This document shows, piece after piece, positions 9,444 to 22,900 of a stretch of DNA of 64,000 nt (positions within the stretch are counted from its first letter, which is position 1; every line of letters begins with the position of its first letter). This DNA is from Glebionis coronaria. Lineage: Eukaryota > Streptophyta > Magnoliopsida > Asterales > Asteraceae. A program made the position numbers and the translations under genes. Below the pieces are notes generated by a model. It made no database searches, had not been told where the DNA came from, and saw only the letters and a list, made by a program, of their open reading frames with translations. Location: positions 85,787,512 through 85,851,511 of the forward strand of contig CM046876.1 in NCBI GenBank assembly GCA_025667525.1, in the 5' to 3' direction.

Positions 9444-12400
9444 TGTGACAATCTGTCAATTTATGGTTGATATTTTATTCTTAAATATTATTTAAAAACA
9501 TTATTTTAATGTTATATTATGAACTCACTTATTTTTGGGAAGAAATTTGGGTTTATATCTTGAAGTAGCATCGACTACGTCTAAACCGGAGGATTCTACG
9601 TTACGTGCTTACGTTTACATACACCGTTTTGGTGACAGTCCGACATTTCAGGAAAATAAATTTATCCGTAAATATTATTTTGAGATTTTAAATTTGTGTT
9701 GGTTCATAAACTCACAAATTTACGAGAAGAGATTAGGACTTACGATTTTAATTTAACGTCCTTTACGACTAAACCAGAAACCTTAGGATTACGTATTTAT
9801 GTTTTCGAACTCCGTTTTTGATGAGACAATTTTTATTAGATTCATTTTGTGCCGTTGATTCATACTTTATAAAAACATTTTTCGTAAAACGACCCGAGGG
9901 AACGTAAATCGAGGAAACTAGAATCGAGGAGTACCCGTAAATTAGTGGAGATGAGACAAGTGGGACACTTGTCCCACCCCCACTATAACCGGCCAACACA
10001 AGCATTGTGGCAAGTTTATACATAAACTTGCAAGACACATGTATTGCAAGCTTAATAAATAAGCTAACACATAACCAAACCACAAAACCATCCAAGCCAA
10101 AACCACTTCCCTCATTCTCACACATGCAAACCACACACAAAATCTCTCCTCCCTCCTCTTTGTGCCGTCCAACTCCACCATAAACACCATTTGATCAAAA
10201 GTTCTAGCCATAAACTTCAACTATACTTCACATATGTTGAAGGCAAGTTGAAGTTATGAAGATTGGTGCAAGTTTTAACATCTAAAAAGGAGTTTTCAAA
10301 GGAGTCAAGAGATGATTATCATCAAGGTGTTCATGTAGATGGGTGGTCTTGAAGATGGTTTTGGTTTATCACAAGTTTCTCCATCAAAAATCCAAGCCTT
10401 GATGAATACCTACATAATCTTGGTGGTATAAAGATTGTTCTCCCCATCCTCTTGTTATTTTGATTATGTAATCATGTATTTTCTTTCTTATTGTATATGT
10501 TTATGATGAATATATGATGATAAAAATATTATGTGGGGATTTGGTTTTGATAAACATGGGTAAAAAGATGAAAAACTATATGTAAAAGTGGTTAATCTTG
10601 CTTAATTTCGTAGGCTGTATAAAAACAGTAAATAACAATATGATGAACTGATAAAATGGTATAGATGTATTGATATACAGTGAGTATTGAGACTTGTACA
10701 CATGTGAGAGTTGGCTATACAATGGAATCATAAAAATGAGTGAGATATAATCAAAACAAGTTTAGTGTGCAAATCTGAGTACACTGTTTTGGACGAATTT
10801 TATAAAATACTTAGAATTTGATTCATCAGTAGCTATACAGGAATAAAATGAAGCACATATCATGTAGTTTCTGTGATAAAAATTTGGGGTTCTATCTCCA
10901 TGTATAACTCTAGATATGATCATTTTAGTAAACTAGATTTTTAGGACTCATTTTGTGAAATTAAAGTTTAATATTATTATATAAGCACTCAAATAAATAT
11001 AGTATAAAATGTGAATTAAACCCACTAACTTATATATTTCATTTATATAAAAATTCATAAGGTAAATAAATGGACATTATATAAAAATGGTAGTTTGGTA
11101 TGTTTTATAAGTTATAAAAACTATATACTAAGTTTTACGTCTTTTCGGCTAAAACCGAAAGATTAACGTTTTTGTTAAATAAAACTTAGACGGTTGGACC
11201 CGTATAATGTAAACTTATATAAACTCACATACTGATATATAAACATATATAACAAGTAAAAACCGATAAAAACCGAGCTTTACAACATATTGACATTAAC
11301 GGGCCAAAGTAGCCTTATTGGACTATTAACCCGACTAGTTTGGTAAAACAATTATAAACTTACTTATTGGTCTTAACCCATTTGGGCCCAACATGTAAAG
11401 TATAATACTAATAATAAAAGTGTAAAATTTACTAATATAAAGTATTGGGCTTGTAATAGGCTTATCGGGCCTCAAAATGTAATTAAATTGAACTAGTATA
11501 ACTAGTATAAAAATGCTACCAACACATAAACACTATAATGAATGAGTAAAGATGTATAAACCCACTTGATCATCATCATATGTATAAAATCATCATATGT
11601 ATACATAATTGTTATTTTGATAAAGTCATTGGACAATCGTCTAAGACTAGTATTATTTGTCTAGGTTTCCGTGATTGAAACACGTACCGTACATCCAAAT
11701 AGCCGATAATCGCCTTCCCACATCAACGTGAGTTCATAGCCTCGCACTCTTTTAAATGTTTTTATGATATTTTTTATAAACCCGCGAGGGAGATAACATG
11801 TTAGTTTTTATGAAATAGGACACTAGTTGTCCCGATTGTTTGTTTATTGATTTGGACACGAATGATTGTATGACCCGATGAATGATTAAATGACCCGATA
11901 GATGAAATGAAATGGATTATTAAAGTTAGGTTATGTCACCAAAAGTCCCATTAGCATGAATTGTGAACTACCGGGATTTGGTAGACGCTTATGCATATAA
12001 TAGTACTATATAAAGACGATCACCCCAGTTCGCGCCTTGACGGTTGATCCCCGTCGTGCCACATTGATTGGTAAGCGAATTTATGTATGAGAAGATTTAC
12101 ACAAGCGTGATTATTGTGACGACACGCTAATTTAGATGGGCAAATTGAGTTTCGGGATAGCTACCCGTTGTTTGTTGTAGTAAGGTAACAATGTCATGCG
12201 GCTTATAATAATCCAATTAACGAAATACTGATATAAGCACCGAATTACGATATATTGCCTGACTAGCAATACGGGGTCTTATTATTGATTTTATGTTCGT
12301 GTTTTGGTTTTACATAACCATGTTTATATAACGATTTTTAATTAGCTTTATACAACGTTATAAAACGTATTGTATGATGTTTTAACTACAATGGTTCGTA

Positions 12401-12870
12401 TAATGATTTTGAAGGCGAAAGCCTATATTATGATTTTTGAGAAGGATTTGTATAAAATGACTTTGGATATTTCATGGCCTACTACAAAGATTTGTACAAA
12501 ATGATTTTCGGTAATAAATATATACCGACAATATATTAATGGTTTTCATTAAACTCTATGAATTCACTCGGCGTTATCGTTGACCTTTTCTTTTAACATG
12601 TTTTATCTTAGGTACTTGAAGGTGATTCACGGGAAGACAACAAGAATTCATGGCCCGCACCTAAATAATAATTTCCATTCAAATTCTTTGTAAGACTTGT
12701 ATGAAATACAATGACTTGGGACCTATGTAAATTTGATATTTATGAATGGAAATGTTTTATTATTAAACGACGCGATTTTTAAGCGTTGTCTATGATGTGA
12801 GTAATGTGCTATCCCGTAACACCAACTAGTCTTCCGCTGTATTGAGTTGTATAAATTTGGGGGTGTTACA
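9444..12870 (+). repeat. Tekay-outer 5' LTR
   Basis: 3427 bp, TG...CA bounded, homologous end to end to the LTR at 30899-34291. It carries a nested inverted repeat at 9956-9977: ACAAGTG/CACTTGT and GTGGGAC/GTCCCAC overlap and cannot form together. It also has a stem CCTCGC/GCGAGG (around 11744-11789), which recurs in other family members. An ORF of 123 codons on the - strand (9769-10140) is conserved only because the LTR is duplicated. Confidence 0.92.
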
Positions 12871-12873
12871 GTT

Positions 12874-12888
12874 TGGTACCAGAGCTCT
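12874..12888 (+). other. Primer binding site, Tekay-outer
   Basis: TGGTACCAGAGCTCT begins 3 nt after the LTR end. It matches the complement of the initiator Met tRNA 3' end (TGGTATCAGAGC) with one mismatch. Priming of minus-strand DNA is the known role. Confidence 0.85.
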
Positions 12889-13074
12889 CGTTATAGAGAA
12901 CGAAAGATTTTTAAAACCAAGGTTTTGAATAAAACATTTCAATATCTTTTAACTAGAAACATTTTTCTAAAAATGTCTAAAAATCTTTTGACTATAACGG
13001 TGCTATAGAATTCCCGAGTTACTGACAAGGCCAGACTGAGAAGTGTTATTTTTATATATATATATAACTTGGAT

Positions 13075-13321
<247 letters not shown>

Positions 13322-13380
13322 GATGTAATTTTATTACATGATTGCTTGATGATTATTTTGATATTTATACGAGGTATTTA

Positions 13381-16079
13381 TACGACGTAGATTGTCACAA
13401 GAAACCCTAACTCCCCTAGAAAATCAATCGAAGCTATTCCCGCAGGAATACTAGCTATTCTAGATCTAAACCAAGTTGCGGATATTTATGATCCCAACAA
13501 AATGGTTGATATTCGTAGAAATGTAGATATTAGTTGATTGTGATATTGAAGAAGAATTGGCAAGATTAAAACTGATATCGATGTCATGACGATCTTTTCT
13601 TATAGAGTGGAGTTTGACAAAACGTTACCACCTAGAAAGATGTCATCTGATTTGATGTCACCCAATTCTTAAAATTGAAATCGAAAGGGTGAATGTTGCA
13701 CTTGAGGCTGTCATTGGAACCATTACCCAAAAGCCTCATGCCACTAGTACCTTTCCGAGAAGTCTAATTGAATGTGTGAGTCATTTCATGCTAGTGACTC
13801 ATTTGATAACTATTATTGATAAAGGAGCTATTGGATTGGAAATTGAGTGTTGATCATATCGAGCTTTTATTACCCTATTAAGGTTTATGAATTAGGTTGA
13901 AAGTATTGGAGAATGAGGTAGGATATCGCATTGAGTATAAGTTGATTGAAACTTGAATAAAGTAAAATTTTACCCGTATGGAATATGAGATTATTAAGAG
14001 GAATTCATTAAGTCCTGTGATTGAATTATAAGGTTTTAAATGATTGTTAGTTTGTGTTAAGGGTTTTTCCTAAACCATTTTCCAATAACGAGGATGCCCA
14101 GTGTCCAACAAATAAATTGAAGAAATCTTCTTCTGAATTGAGACCGATGGATCTTCTGGGACAAGTGGAACACCTAATGACTCTTGTAGATTAGTATTCA
14201 TTGTGCTATCTTTTAAAAATAATCCCTAACTTAACTGTGACATCAGTTGGTAGGATGAGTTCTTGGAATTGTATGACATAGTGACACGTAATGTGTTACG
14301 GTACAATTTAGACTTGTTTGTGATTAATGAAAAGACTACCATTGATTGCTAAATTCTACATGTATCTATGTCATCTATCTTTTCTTGCTTGTCTCTAATG
14401 ATCGCATTAGTGATGCAACCATTGAACAAGTACTCATCTCGATTTGAGTTACGTTGTGAATTTTTCTTTCTGAGTGCCATCGAGGTCATGAACCTCATGA
14501 TTAAGTGGCTAAGCTCATTTCCTGATATATAGTAGTTAGTTCTTGGTAAACAACTCTTGATCACTCTTTTGCAGATCACTCGTTGTTTTATAAGTTAAAA
14601 CGGTATTCCTTGAGAATAATTGGATTTTCATCACTATATGGATTATTTAAAGTGAGACTTATAAATAATCATTATTGAAATAAAGTTGATTATGAAATAC
14701 CTTGGAAAACTTAATTTTTTTCGTAACGAAAAAATCTTTGTAAATTTATTTTTGATTCTTATTTAAGAATTAAGCATGAAAATATTTTTATTATAAACAT
14801 GATGATACAATTTTGACGAACTGAGTATTGCATCGTTAATCTTGAAATTGTATATAGTTGCGCGCCTACATACAATTTGGAATGGACCATGCAAGGCTGA
14901 TTAGTAGTCACTATAAAACTAATGAATAAACACTATATTTTCTTTGAAGATTGTGAAAGATTAAATTTTATGAGATCTGCAAGAAGTGAAAAATAGGGAC
15001 ATAATGTTAGGGACACCTACATATGTGCCTGTAGCATCGATTCTTCTGAGTCGAATTTACTCATCGGTGGAATTTGTCTTATTTGACAATTGATATTCCC
15101 TTCTTGTACAATTCTCCCGTGGCGAAATTCTTAGGAAAAGTATCTGATTACAGAGTTTTGATACCCGATTGGATGTATCGAAGTTCCTATCATTTCTTTG
15201 GATTTGATTTCATTTGAATGACCTGGGTAACGATCCGAGGAGCTTTCGAATGCGTACTCAAATTATGAAAACATGGGATATATTCATATTCGTTAAATGT
15301 TTTCGTCTGTATCTGATTTGAAATTCTCTCGCATAGATTATGCGTTAACCTTACTCTTTTAAGGTTAGTTATGTATCCTAATATCCTAGAATCTGTGAAG
15401 GATTATGAGTTATTATTAGTCTTTTGAGAAATTCACATCTTATCAACGGTAATAAAACTGGAAAGTTGATAGTGCCAGTAGAATGGATTGATTGATTATG
15501 ACATGACGACATTGTCTTAATTGATGGGAACTCGAGTAGAATCCCCTAAAAGATAAGGTGTTGATTATCAAAAGTTATCTAAATAATTCTTGATGGATGA
15601 CCATATCCTGTATTTAGACTTGAAATTATACCATGAATGGTTATGAACTAGTCATAGATATTATAATCTAGAAAGAACCTAATATGAATTTATTAAAAGA
15701 TGTTTCTGTTATCTGAAACTTTAGGAGGTATTTGTTAGTGAATTACCTAGACTTTCGCCATTAAGGCAAGTTGAATTTGGTATTGATTATATTCCTAGTG
15801 TTGCACCTGTGGCATGTGCACTGTACTTCAGCACCATCTGAGTTAAAAGAATTACCGTACAACTGAGAGAGTTGTCGGAGAAAGCTTTTATTCTACCAAG
15901 CTCGTCATTATGAAGAGCTATGGTGTTATCATTCCTTATATTTATTGATTACCGTGAACTAGGTAAAATTGACGATTAAAAATCTATATCCACTACCCAA
16001 GATTATAGATTGTTCGATCATTTACAAGGTTCTAGCGTATGTTCTAAAGATTTGATTCACGGCATGGTTATCATCAACT
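13381..16079 (+). pseudogene. Tekay-outer gag and 5' part of RT, heavily decayed
   Basis: No long ORF survives. Short conceptual matches in shifting frames identify the content. Gag-like traces occur at about 13400-13900. The N-terminal side of the Gypsy RT domain is at about 15735-16079: VEFGIDYIP, APSELKELTVQLRELSEKAF, then IDYREL and LFDHLQGSS. The trace ends at the motif normally read as GYHQLR, exactly where the inner element was inserted. RT would copy element RNA into DNA; this copy cannot. The stretch 13900-15700 shows no domain I can name. Confidence 0.6.
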
Positions 16080-16084
16080 TCGCG
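16080..16084. repeat. Target site duplication of Tekay-inner (left copy)
   Basis: TCGCG directly before the TGTGAC LTR start; the same 5 bp follow the distal LTR at 28465-28469. The duplicated site lies in the RT coding trace of the host element. Confidence 0.92.
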
Positions 16085-19000
16085 TGTGACAGTCCGTCAA
16101 TTTATGATTGATATTTTATTCTCAATATTTATTTGAAAATATTATTTTTAATGTTATAAATGAACTCACTTATTTTTGGGAAGAAATTTGGATTTACGTC
16201 TTGAAGTAGCATCGACTACGTCTAAACCGGAGGATTCAACGTTACGTGCTTACGTTTACATACACCGTCTTTGGTGACAGTCTGACATTTCAGAAAATAA
16301 ATTTATCCGTGAATATTATTTTGGAGTTTTAAATTTGTGTTGGTTCATAAACTCACAAATTTACGAGAAGAGACTAGGACTTACGATTTTATTTTAACGT
16401 CCTTTACGACTAAACCGGAAACCTTAGGATTACGTATTTACGTTTTCGAACTCCGTTTTTGATGAGACAATTTTTATTAGATTCGTTTTGTGCCGTTGAT
16501 TCATAATTTATAAAAACGTTTTTCGTAAAACGACCCGAGGGCACGCAAATCGAGGAAACTAGAATCGAGGAGTACCCGTAATTAAATGGAGATGAGACAA
16601 GTGGGACACTTGACCCACCCCCAAAAACCCATGGCTAAAACTAGCTACACAACACCCTTTGAGGTGTCAACTTGTAAACAAACTAACAACACTTGTCCTT
16701 TCAAGCTTAATGTGCAAGCTAACACACATCAAAACAAGCAAACCAAAACCATTTCTCCATTTCACACATGCAAACCAACTTCCATTCTCTCATCTCTCTC
16801 TCAAATGTGCCGTCCTACTCCACCATCAAACACCACTTTTGATCAAAATTTACCATGAAATCTTATGTTATTTACACACATGTTGAAGCCCTTTTGAAAC
16901 CCTATTGATTGGTGGTAATTATAACATCCAAGGAGGAGTTTCCATGGAGTCTTGGGGCTGATTTTCCACAAGGTGTTCATGAAGAATGGTGGTTTTGAAG
17001 ATGGTCTTGGTTATTCACAAGTTTCTCCATCAAAATCCATGTTTTGATCACAACCTACATCATCATGGTGGTATAAAGATAGTTCTTCCCATCCTCTTGT
17101 TATTTTAATTATGTAATCATGTATTTTCTTTCCTATTGTATATGTATATGATGATTATATGATGATAAAAATATTATGTGGAGATTTGGTGTTGATAATC
17201 ATGGGTAAAAAGATGAAAAACTATATGTAAAAAGGTTAAAATCATGCTTAAAAATGATGGCTGTATAAAATAGTAAAGAACCATGTCATGAACTGATAAA
17301 ATGGCATAGATTAATGGATATACAGTAAGTAATATGTCTTGTACACATGTGAGAGTTGGCCATACAATGGAATCATTAGGATGAGTGAGATATGATCAAA
17401 TCAAGTTTAGAGTACAAATCTGAGTTCACTGTTTGGACGATTTTTAGAAAATACTTAGATGCTGATTCAACAGTAGCTATAGGAGCGTTAAATGGAGCAC
17501 ATATCATTTAGTTTATGTCATAAAAATTTGAGCTTCTATCTCCATATAGAACTCTAGATATGGCAGTTTTGGTGAACATGAAACTAAAAATCAGATTTTG
17601 GGAAATTAAAGTATAATAGTATTATATAAGCACTCAAATAAAAATAGTATAAAATGTGAATTAAAAACCACTAACTCATATAATACATTTATATAAATAT
17701 GTATAAGGATAAATAAATGGACATTTTATAAAAATGGTAGTTTGATAAGTTTTAAAAGTTATAAAACTATAAACATGATTTTTACGACTTTTTCGGCTAT
17801 TACCGTAAAATTAACGTTTTTGCTAAATAAAACTTAGACGGTTGGACCCGTCTAATGTAAAGTTTTTAAAACTCATATAATGATATATAAACATATATAA
17901 CAAGTAAAAACCGATAAAACCCGAGCTATATAACATACGGACATTAACAGGTTAAGTTAACGTTATTGGACTAATAATACAACAAAATGGGCTAAAACAC
18001 TTATAAAAAGTACTTATTGGGCTTAACCCATTTAGGCCCAACATGTAAAGTATGAAATGGATTAATACAAGTTAATAAACTTATAATAGGCTTATTGGAC
18101 CTAAAACACGTAAATAGGTAAAACTAGTAAACTAGTAAGAAGTTACCAATACATAAACACAAAAATGAGTGAATGAGAATATATAAACCCACTTGATCAT
18201 CATATATATAAAATCATCATATGTATACATAATTTTTATTTTTATAAAGTCATTGGACATGAGTCTAAGACGATTATTATTTGTCTAGGTTTCCGTGATT
18301 GAAGCACGTACCGTACATCCGAATCGCTGATAACCGCCTTCCCACATCAACGTGAGTTCATAGCCTCGCACTCTTTAAATGTTTTTATGAAATGTTTTAT
18401 AAACCCGCGAGGGAGATAACATGTTAGTTTTTATAAAATAGGACACCATTTGTCCCGATTGTTTATTTATTGATTTGGACCCGAATGATTGTATGACCCG
18501 ATTGTATGACCTGATAAATGATTAAATGACCCGATAGATGAAATTAAATGGATTATTAAAGTTAGGTTATGTCACTAAAAGTCCCATTAGCATGAATTGT
18601 GAACTACCAGGATTTGGTAGACGCTTATGCATATAATAGTACTATTTTGGGACGATCACCCCAGTTCGCGCCTTGACGGTTGATCCCCGTCGTGCCACAT
18701 TAATTGGTAAGCGAATTTATGTATGAGAAGATTTCCATAGCGTGACATTTGTGACGACACGCTAATTTAGATGGGAAAATTGTGTTTCGGGCTAGCTACC
18801 CGTTGTTTGGTTTAGTAAGGTAACAATGTCATGCGGCTTATAATAATCCATTTTAACGAAATACTTCTATACGCACCAAATTACGATGTATTGCCTGACT
18901 AGCAATACGGGGTCATACTATTGATATTATGTTCGTGTTTTGGTTTTATATAACCATATTCAGATAACAGTTTTTATTTAATCTATACAACGTTATAAAA

Positions 19001-19506
19001 CGTATTGTATGATGTTTTTACGACATTGGCTCGTATAATGATTTTTAAGGCAAATGCCTATGTTGTGATTTTCGATAAAGATTTGTATAAAAATGACTTT
19101 GGCTATTTTATGGCTTATTACAAAGATTTGTACAAAATGATTTTCGGTAATAATTTTATACCGATATTATATTGATGGATTTTATTAAACTCTATGAATT
19201 CACTCGGCGTTATCGCTGACCTTTTCTTTTAACATGTTTTGTCTCAGGTACTTGAAGGTAATTCTCGGGAAGACGACAAGAATTCATGGCCCGCACTTAA
19301 TTAACTATTTCCATTCAAATTCTTTGTAAAACTTGTATGAAATACAATGACTTGGGACCTATGTAACTTTGATATTTACGAATGGAAATGCTTTATTATT
19401 AAACGACGCGATTTTTATGCGTTGTCTATGATGTGAGTAATGTGCTATCCCGTAACACCAACGAGTCTTCCGCCGTATTGAGTTGTATAAATTTGGGGGT
19501 GTTACA
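16085..19506 (+). repeat. Tekay-inner 5' LTR
   Basis: 3422 bp, TGTGACAGTCC...GGGGGTGTTACA. It is very similar to the LTR at 25055-28464, sharing blocks the outer LTRs lack (for example AACACCCTTT.AGGTGTCAACTTG). An ORF at 16586-16858 lies wholly within the LTR and is not considered a gene. Confidence 0.92.
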
Positions 19507-19509
19507 GTT

Positions 19510-19524
19510 TGGTACCAGAGCTCT
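19510..19524 (+). other. Primer binding site, Tekay-inner
   Basis: TGGTACCAGAGCTCT, identical to the PBS of the outer element and at the same distance from the LTR end; complementary to initiator Met tRNA with one mismatch. Confidence 0.85.
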
Positions 19525-19684
19525 CCTTATAGAGAACGAAAGATTTTTAAAACCAAGGTTTTGAATAAAACATTTCAAAATCTTTTAACTTTAAACATTT
19601 TTTTAAAAATGACTAAAAATCTTTTGACTATAACGGTGCCGAAGAATTCCCGAGTTACCGACAAGGCCAGACTGAGAAGTGTTA

Positions 19685-19931
<247 letters not shown>

Positions 19932-19959
19932 CTTGGATTATATATGTATGATGTAATTT

Positions 19960-22900
19960 GATTACATGATTGTTTGATGATTATTTTGATATTTATACGA
20001 GGTATTTATATGACGTAGATTGTCACAAGGAACCCTAAATCCCTAGTAAATCAATCGAAGCTATTCTCGTAGGAATTCTAGATATCCTAGATCTAAACCA
20101 AGTTGTGGATGTTTGTAATCCCAACGAAATGGTTGATATTCGTAGAAATGTTGGTATTAGTTGATTGTGATCTTGAAGAAGAATTGGCGAGATTAAATAT
20201 GATATCGATGTCATGACGATCTTTCCTTATAGAGTGGAGCTTGACAAAACGTTACCACCTAGAAAGATGCCATCTGATTCGTTGTCATCCAATTCTTAAA
20301 TTGAAATCGAAAGGGTGAATGTTGCACTTGAGGCTGTCATTGGAACTATTACCCAAAAGCCTCATGCCACTAATACCTTTCCGAGAAGTCTATTTGAATG
20401 TGTGAGTCGTTTCATACTAGTGACTCATTTGATAACTATTTTTGTAAGAGCTATGGGATTGGAAATTAAGTGTTGCTTATGTCGAGCCTTTATTGCCCTT
20501 TTAAGGTTTAAAAAAAAATAAGGTTGAAAGTATTGGGAAATGAGGTAGGATATCGAATTGAGTATAAGTTGATTAAAACTTGAATAAAGTAAAATTTTTT
20601 AACACATATGGTATATGAGATTGTTAAGAGGAAGTTGTTAAGTTCTGTGATTGAATTATAAGGTTTTAATTGATTGTTTATTCGTGTTAAGTATTTTTCC
20701 TAGGCCATTGTCCACTAACGAGGATGCCTAGTGTCCAAGAAATAAATTGAAGAAATCTTCTTCTGAATTGGGACCAATGGATCTTCCAGGACAGGTGGGA
20801 CACCTAATGACTCTTGTAGATTAGTATTCATTGTGGTATCTTTTAAAAATAATCCCTCCCTTGACTGAGACATCAGTTGGTAGGATGAGTTCTTGGAATT
20901 GTATGACATAGTGACACGTAATGTGTTACGGTACAATTTAGACTTGTTTGTGATTAATGAAAAACACTACCTTTGATTGCTAAATCCTACATGTATCGAT
21001 GTTATCTATCTTTTATTGCTTCATCCAAATGTTCACATTAGTGATGCACCCATTGAACAAGTACTCATCTCGATTTGAGTTACGTTGTGAATTATCCTTT
21101 TTGAGTTTCATCGATTTCATGAACCTCGTGATTAATTGGCTAATCTCATTTCCTATCATATCGTAGTTAATTCTTGGTGAATAAGCTTTCATCACTCTTC
21201 TGCAGATCACTCATTGTTTTTATAAGATAAAACAGTATCCCTTGAGAAAAAAAAATGAATTTTCATTACTATAAGGATTATTCAAAGTGAGATTTATAAG
21301 TGATTGTTATCGAAATGAAGTTGTTTATAAAACACCTTGGAAAACTTAATTGTCTTCATAACAAAGAAAATCTTTGTAAATTTATTTTAATTCTTATTTA
21401 AGAATTAAGCATGAAAATGTTTTTATTATAAACATGATGATAAAATTTTGACGAACTGAGTATTGCATCGTTAATCTTGAAATTGTATATAGTTGCGCGC
21501 CTACATACAATTTGGAAGTGACCATGCAAGGCTGATTAGTAGTCACCATAAAATTGTTAATAAACATTACATTTTCTTTGAAGATTGTGAAAGATTAAAT
21601 TTTAAGAGATCTGCAAGAAGTGAAAAATAGGGACATAATGTTAGGGACACCTACATATGTGCCTGTAGCATCTATTCTTCTGAGTTGAATTTACTCATCT
21701 GTGGAATTTGTCTTATTTGACAATTGATATTCCCATCTTGTCCAATTATCCCGTAGTGAGATTCTTAGGAAAAGTATCTGATTACTGAGTGTTGATACCC
21801 GACTGGATGTATCGACGTTATCATTTCTTTTGATTGGATTTCATTTGAATGACCTGGGTAACGATCCGAGGAGCTTTCGGATGCGTACTCAAATTATGAA
21901 AACATGGGATATATTCATATTCATTAAATGTTTTCATCTGTATCTGATTTTAAATTCTCTCGCATAGATTATGTGTTGACCTTGCTCTTTTAATAGTAGT
22001 TGTGTCTCCATATATCCCTGAATTTGTGAAGGATTATGAATTATTATTAGTCTTTTGAGAAGTTCACATCTTATCGATGGCACTAAAACTGGAAAGTTGA
22101 TAGTGCCAGTAGAATGGATTGATTGATTATGACATGACGACATTGTCTTAATTGATGGGAACTCGAATTGAATTCCCCTAAATGATAAGATGTTGATTAT
22201 CAAAAGTGATCTAAATAATTCTTGGTGGATGACCATATCCTGCATTTAGACTTGAAATTTTACCGTGAATGGTTGTGAATTAGTCATAAATATTATAATC
22301 TAGAAAGAACCTAATATGAATTTATTAAAGATGTTCCTGTTATCTGAAACTTTAGAAGGTATTTGCTGGTGAATTACCTAGACTTTCGCTATTAAGGCAA
22401 GTTGAATTTGGTATTGATTATATTCCCGGTTTTGCACCTGTGGCATGTGCACTTTACGTCTGCACCATCTGAATTAAAGGAATTGCCGTACAACTGAGAG
22501 AGTTGTCGGAGATAGATTATATTCTACCGAGCTCGTCATCATGAAGAGCTATGGTGTTATCTTTCCTTATATTTGTAGATTACTATGAACTGAGTAAATT
22601 GACAATCGAAAACGATATCCATAACTCGAAATGGAAGATTTGTTCGATCATTTACAAGGTTCTAGTGTATGTTTTTAAGATTTGATCCACGGCATGGTTA
22701 TCATTAACTTCGCATATGCGAAAAAGATTATCTATTCCAATCACTACATCCGGTACTTGTAATGAACATTATGAGTTTCACGTGATGTCGTTTGGATTGA
22801 GTAATGCACATGTAGTATTCATAAAATTAGTGAATCTCGTGTGTAGACTGTAATTTGATAAATTCATGCTCGTGATCATTAAGGACTATTTGTTTATTTA

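Noticed and set aside
9769..10140. 123-codon - strand ORF with a near-identical partner at 31243-31593
   Set aside because: Both lie inside LTRs of the same element, so similarity is due to LTR duplication; the ORF is absent from the inner subfamily and has no known domain.
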